A DNA stretch of 64,000 nucleotides from Cornus controversa (taxonomy: Eukaryota; Streptophyta; Magnoliopsida; Cornales; Cornaceae), in the NCBI GenBank assembly GCA_026545225.1, contig CM048847.1:1116001-1180000 (forward strand), written 5' to 3'. Of the stretch, positions 62,101-64,000 are shown piece by piece; positions within the stretch are counted from its first letter, which is position 1, and every line of letters begins with the position of its first letter. A program made the translations under genes and the position numbers. The notes beneath the pieces are model-generated. The model was given only the letters and a program-made list of their open reading frames with translations, was not told the origin of the DNA and did not search any database.

Positions 62101-64000
62101 AACAATTGCTTGAAATAATCCAGCATGACGACAACTGTATGGCGCTTTGTGCTAGAATTGACCATCTGGATGTCCAGAACAATAGAGAATGACAACAACG
62201 GTTTTGAACTTGTTTCGTTTGACTTGTCCTGATTCGAAAAGTCACAATCCACGTGAAATCGTGCCATACCTAGAATTATACGTTGCTTTATGCCTAATTC
62301 AACCGTCAGGATGTCCTGAATCGAAAAGAGTATTTCCATGCTGCACCCATGAATGATCACAACCGTATGGTGCTCTATGCCAACTTCAACCATCTGGACA
62401 AGTAAAAGAAACAATTCCCAAGCTATCGATGATTTTAAACAAGTTTAGTTTGAGTTGTTCTGATTCAAAAACCCATTCCTTGAGAAGTCGTGCCATAATC
62501 AGAATCGTAAGTTTCTTTTTTCCAAATTAGACCATCAAAGCATCCAAAAGAAGTGACGAACATGTCAATCCGATCTTCATCACAACCGTATGGTGCTTTG
62601 TTCCAAGTTCGACCGTTTGGACATCTAAAGGAAACAATTAGCAAGCTACCAACCATTTTAAACTTGTTTCATTTGAGTTGTTTTGATTCGAAAACCGCAT
62701 TCCAAGAGAAGTCGTGCCATAATACTAATCTTACGCTGCTTTTTTCTAAATGAAACCATTAAAGCGTCCCAAAGAAACGATGAGCTTGTCAATCCGATCT
62801 TCATCCGTGTTTGTTTGAGTTATTCTGAGTCGAAAGAACAATTGCTTGAAATAATCCAGCATGACGACAACCGTATGGCGCTTTGTGCTAGAATTGACCA
62901 TCTGGATGTCCAGAACAATAGAGAATGACAACAACGGTTTCGAACTTGTTTCAGTTTACTTGTCCTGATTCGAAAAGTCCCAATCCACGTGAAATCGTGC
63001 CATACCTAGAATTATACGTTGCTTTATGCCTAATTCAACCGTCAGGATGTCCTGAATCGAAAAGAGTAATTCCATGCTGCACCCATGAATGATCACAACC
63101 GTATGGTGCTCTATGCCAACTTCAACCATCTGGACAAGTAAAAGAAACAATTCCCAAGCTATCGATGATTTTAAACAAGTTTAGTTTGAGTTGTTCTGAT
63201 TCAAAAACCCATTCCTTGAGAAGTCGTGCCATAATCAGAATCGTAAGTTTCTTTTTTCCAAATTAGACCATCAAAGCATCCAAAAGAAGTGACGAACATG
63301 TCAATCCGATCTTCATCACAACCGTATGGTGCTTTGTTCCAAGTTCGACCGTTTGGACATCTAAAGGAAACAATTAGCAAGCTACCAACCATTTTAAACT
63401 TGTTTCATTTGAGTTGTTTTGATTCGAAAACCGCATTCCAAGAGAAGTCGTGCCATAATACTAATCTTACGCTGCTTTTTTCTAAATGAAACCATTAAAG
63501 CGTCCCAAAGAAACGATGAGCTTGTCAATCCGATCTTCATCCGTGTTTGTTTGAGTTATTCTGAGTCGAAAGAACAATTGCTTGAAATAATCCAGCATGA
63601 CGACAACCGTATGGCGCTTTGTGCTAGAATTGACCATCTGGATGTCCAGAACAATAGAGAATGACAACAACGGTTTCGAACTTGTTTCAGTTTACTTGTC
63701 CTGATTCGAAAAGTCCCAATCCACGTGAAATCGTGCCATACCTAGAATTATACGTTGCTTTATGCCTAATTCAACCGTCAGGATGTCCTGAATCGAAAAG
63801 AGTAATTCCATGCTGCACCCATGAATGATCACAACCGTATGGTGCTCTATGCCAACTTCAACCATCTGGACAAGTAAAAGAAACAATTCCCAAGCTATCG
63901 ATGATTTTAAACAAGTTTAGTTTGAGTTGTTCTGATTCAAAAACCCATTCCTTGAGAAGTCGTGCCATAATCAGAATCGTAAGTTTCTTTTTTCCAAATT
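53143..64000 (+). repeat. 8-unit (about 5890 bp) higher-order repeat, one full and one partial copy
   Basis: The unit series from 53143 (marker gattccaaaaccgc, then the variant gaatcacaacaacgg, then acaactgtatgg, tgtctagaac, acaactgtatgg and two plain A1 units, then an A2 unit with ccaacacagaatc) restarts at 59033 and keeps the same order of private variants to the window end. Part of the series is also at 49461-52100 and its first two units at 35467. Confidence 0.8.

Larger units (their letters stand above)
17061..64000 (+). repeat. Satellite array, 736/737-bp unit, about 64 copies, continuing past the window
   Basis: From 17061 to the last base the sequence is head-to-tail copies of a 736- or 737-bp unit, all in one orientation. 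Equivalent sites fall at 17544, 18280, 19017, 19753 ... 62465, 63201 and 63937. The 1-bp length difference comes mainly from a tcgaaagaac/tcgaaaagaac indel in monomer A. There is no inversion, foreign insertion or gap in about 47 kb. Each unit is three related monomers. Open frames of 60-134 codons recur in every unit on both strands; they follow from the repetition and are not annotated as genes. No rRNA, tRNA or telomeric motif was seen. Confidence 0.97.
34210..64000 (+). repeat. Satellite domain II: dimeric (1473 bp), then 5- and 8-unit higher-order repeats
   Basis: About 40 units, all with B reading cctaattc. Two A types alternate. A1 has cttttttctaaatg...ccattaaagcg and gcttgtcaatcc. A2 has ctttaatctaaatg...ccatcacagaatc and gcatgtcgatcc. 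Alternation is strict from about 34 to 45 kb (example dimer 36940-38412), then A1 runs and irregular orders appear. A 2946-bp (4-unit) repeat relates 39.1 to 42.1 kb, and a 3683-bp (5-unit) repeat relates 42.8 to 46.5 kb. Confidence 0.85.

Noticed and set aside
17061-64000. Recurrent open frames of 60-134 codons on both strands in every satellite unit, such as the 63-codon minus-strand frame starting MVGSLLIVSF
   Set aside because: They overlap one another on both strands, shift or break with single indels, match no family I know, and are conserved only because the DNA unit is repeated. Substitutions do not avoid amino-acid changes.
17061-64000. CRISPR array or bacterial repeat system
   Set aside because: Repeats are contiguous 736-bp units without unique spacers, and the neighbouring sequence is plant retrotransposon.
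17061-64000. 45S/5S rDNA spacer or telomeric repeat
   Set aside because: No rRNA coding segment and no TTTAGGG runs were found in the unit.
17061-64000. CENP-B-box-like motif marking a centromere
   Set aside because: No convincing match to the box was seen; centromere identity cannot be judged from sequence alone.

Overview
The window is nuclear DNA of a flowering plant, probably a eudicot; the species cannot be told from the sequence. The evidence is a Ty3/gypsy Pol with a C-terminal chromodomain (a chromovirus, best fit Tekay/Del), two long-LTR elements primed by initiator tRNA-Met, and a very long satellite array. No host protein gene, rRNA gene or tRNA gene was found. All coding sequence belongs to one retrotransposon.

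Layout. (1) 1-2606 and 13226-13940 are the two halves of one chromovirus pol gene: protease end, reverse transcriptase, RNase H, integrase and chromodomain. It enters from the left already in frame and has no stop before 13938. (2) 2607-13220 is a complete second retrotransposon nested in the integrase region. It has TG...CA LTRs of 3861 and 3868 bp, a 5-bp target duplication (CTTAG), a PBS, a PPT and a 2.9-kb interior without coding capacity. This is the architecture of a LARD (large retrotransposon derivative). Its LTRs differ by only about five substitutions, so the insertion is young. (3) 13941-13987 is the 3' untranslated end and PPT of the outer element, and 13988-16896 is its 2.9-kb LTR, which carries a hairpin minisatellite and a cluster of 16-bp palindromes. 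(4) The LTR is followed by a tRNA-Met PBS (16900) and a short leader, not by a target duplication, so it also acts as the 5' LTR of a second, tandem element. (5) At about 17061 that leader changes abruptly into a satellite array that fills the rest of the window (about 47 kb, about 64 units of 736/737 bp).

The satellite unit is itself composite. Three diverged monomers (A about 284, B 229, C 224 bp) share a core around the word acaaccgtatgg. Units are grouped into higher-order repeats (HORs): mainly trimers (about 2209 bp) in domain I up to about 34.2 kb, then dimers (1473 bp), then 5-unit (3.68-kb) and 8-unit (5.89-kb) blocks in domain II. Diagnostic variants, transitional units and a multi-switch mosaic unit record how the array grew.

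How the parts relate. The coding-deficient nested element and the chromovirus share LTR termini, the PBS, a hairpin just after the PBS, a hairpin just before the PPT, and a branch-point/acceptor-like block in the LTR. That is what a non-autonomous element copied by a chromovirus's enzymes would need. The most interesting points are the satellite arising (or ending) inside the leader of a chromovirus, the reiterated PBS/tRNA-mimic modules of the nested element, and the covarying hairpins of the outer LTR. Alignments and counts were made by eye.
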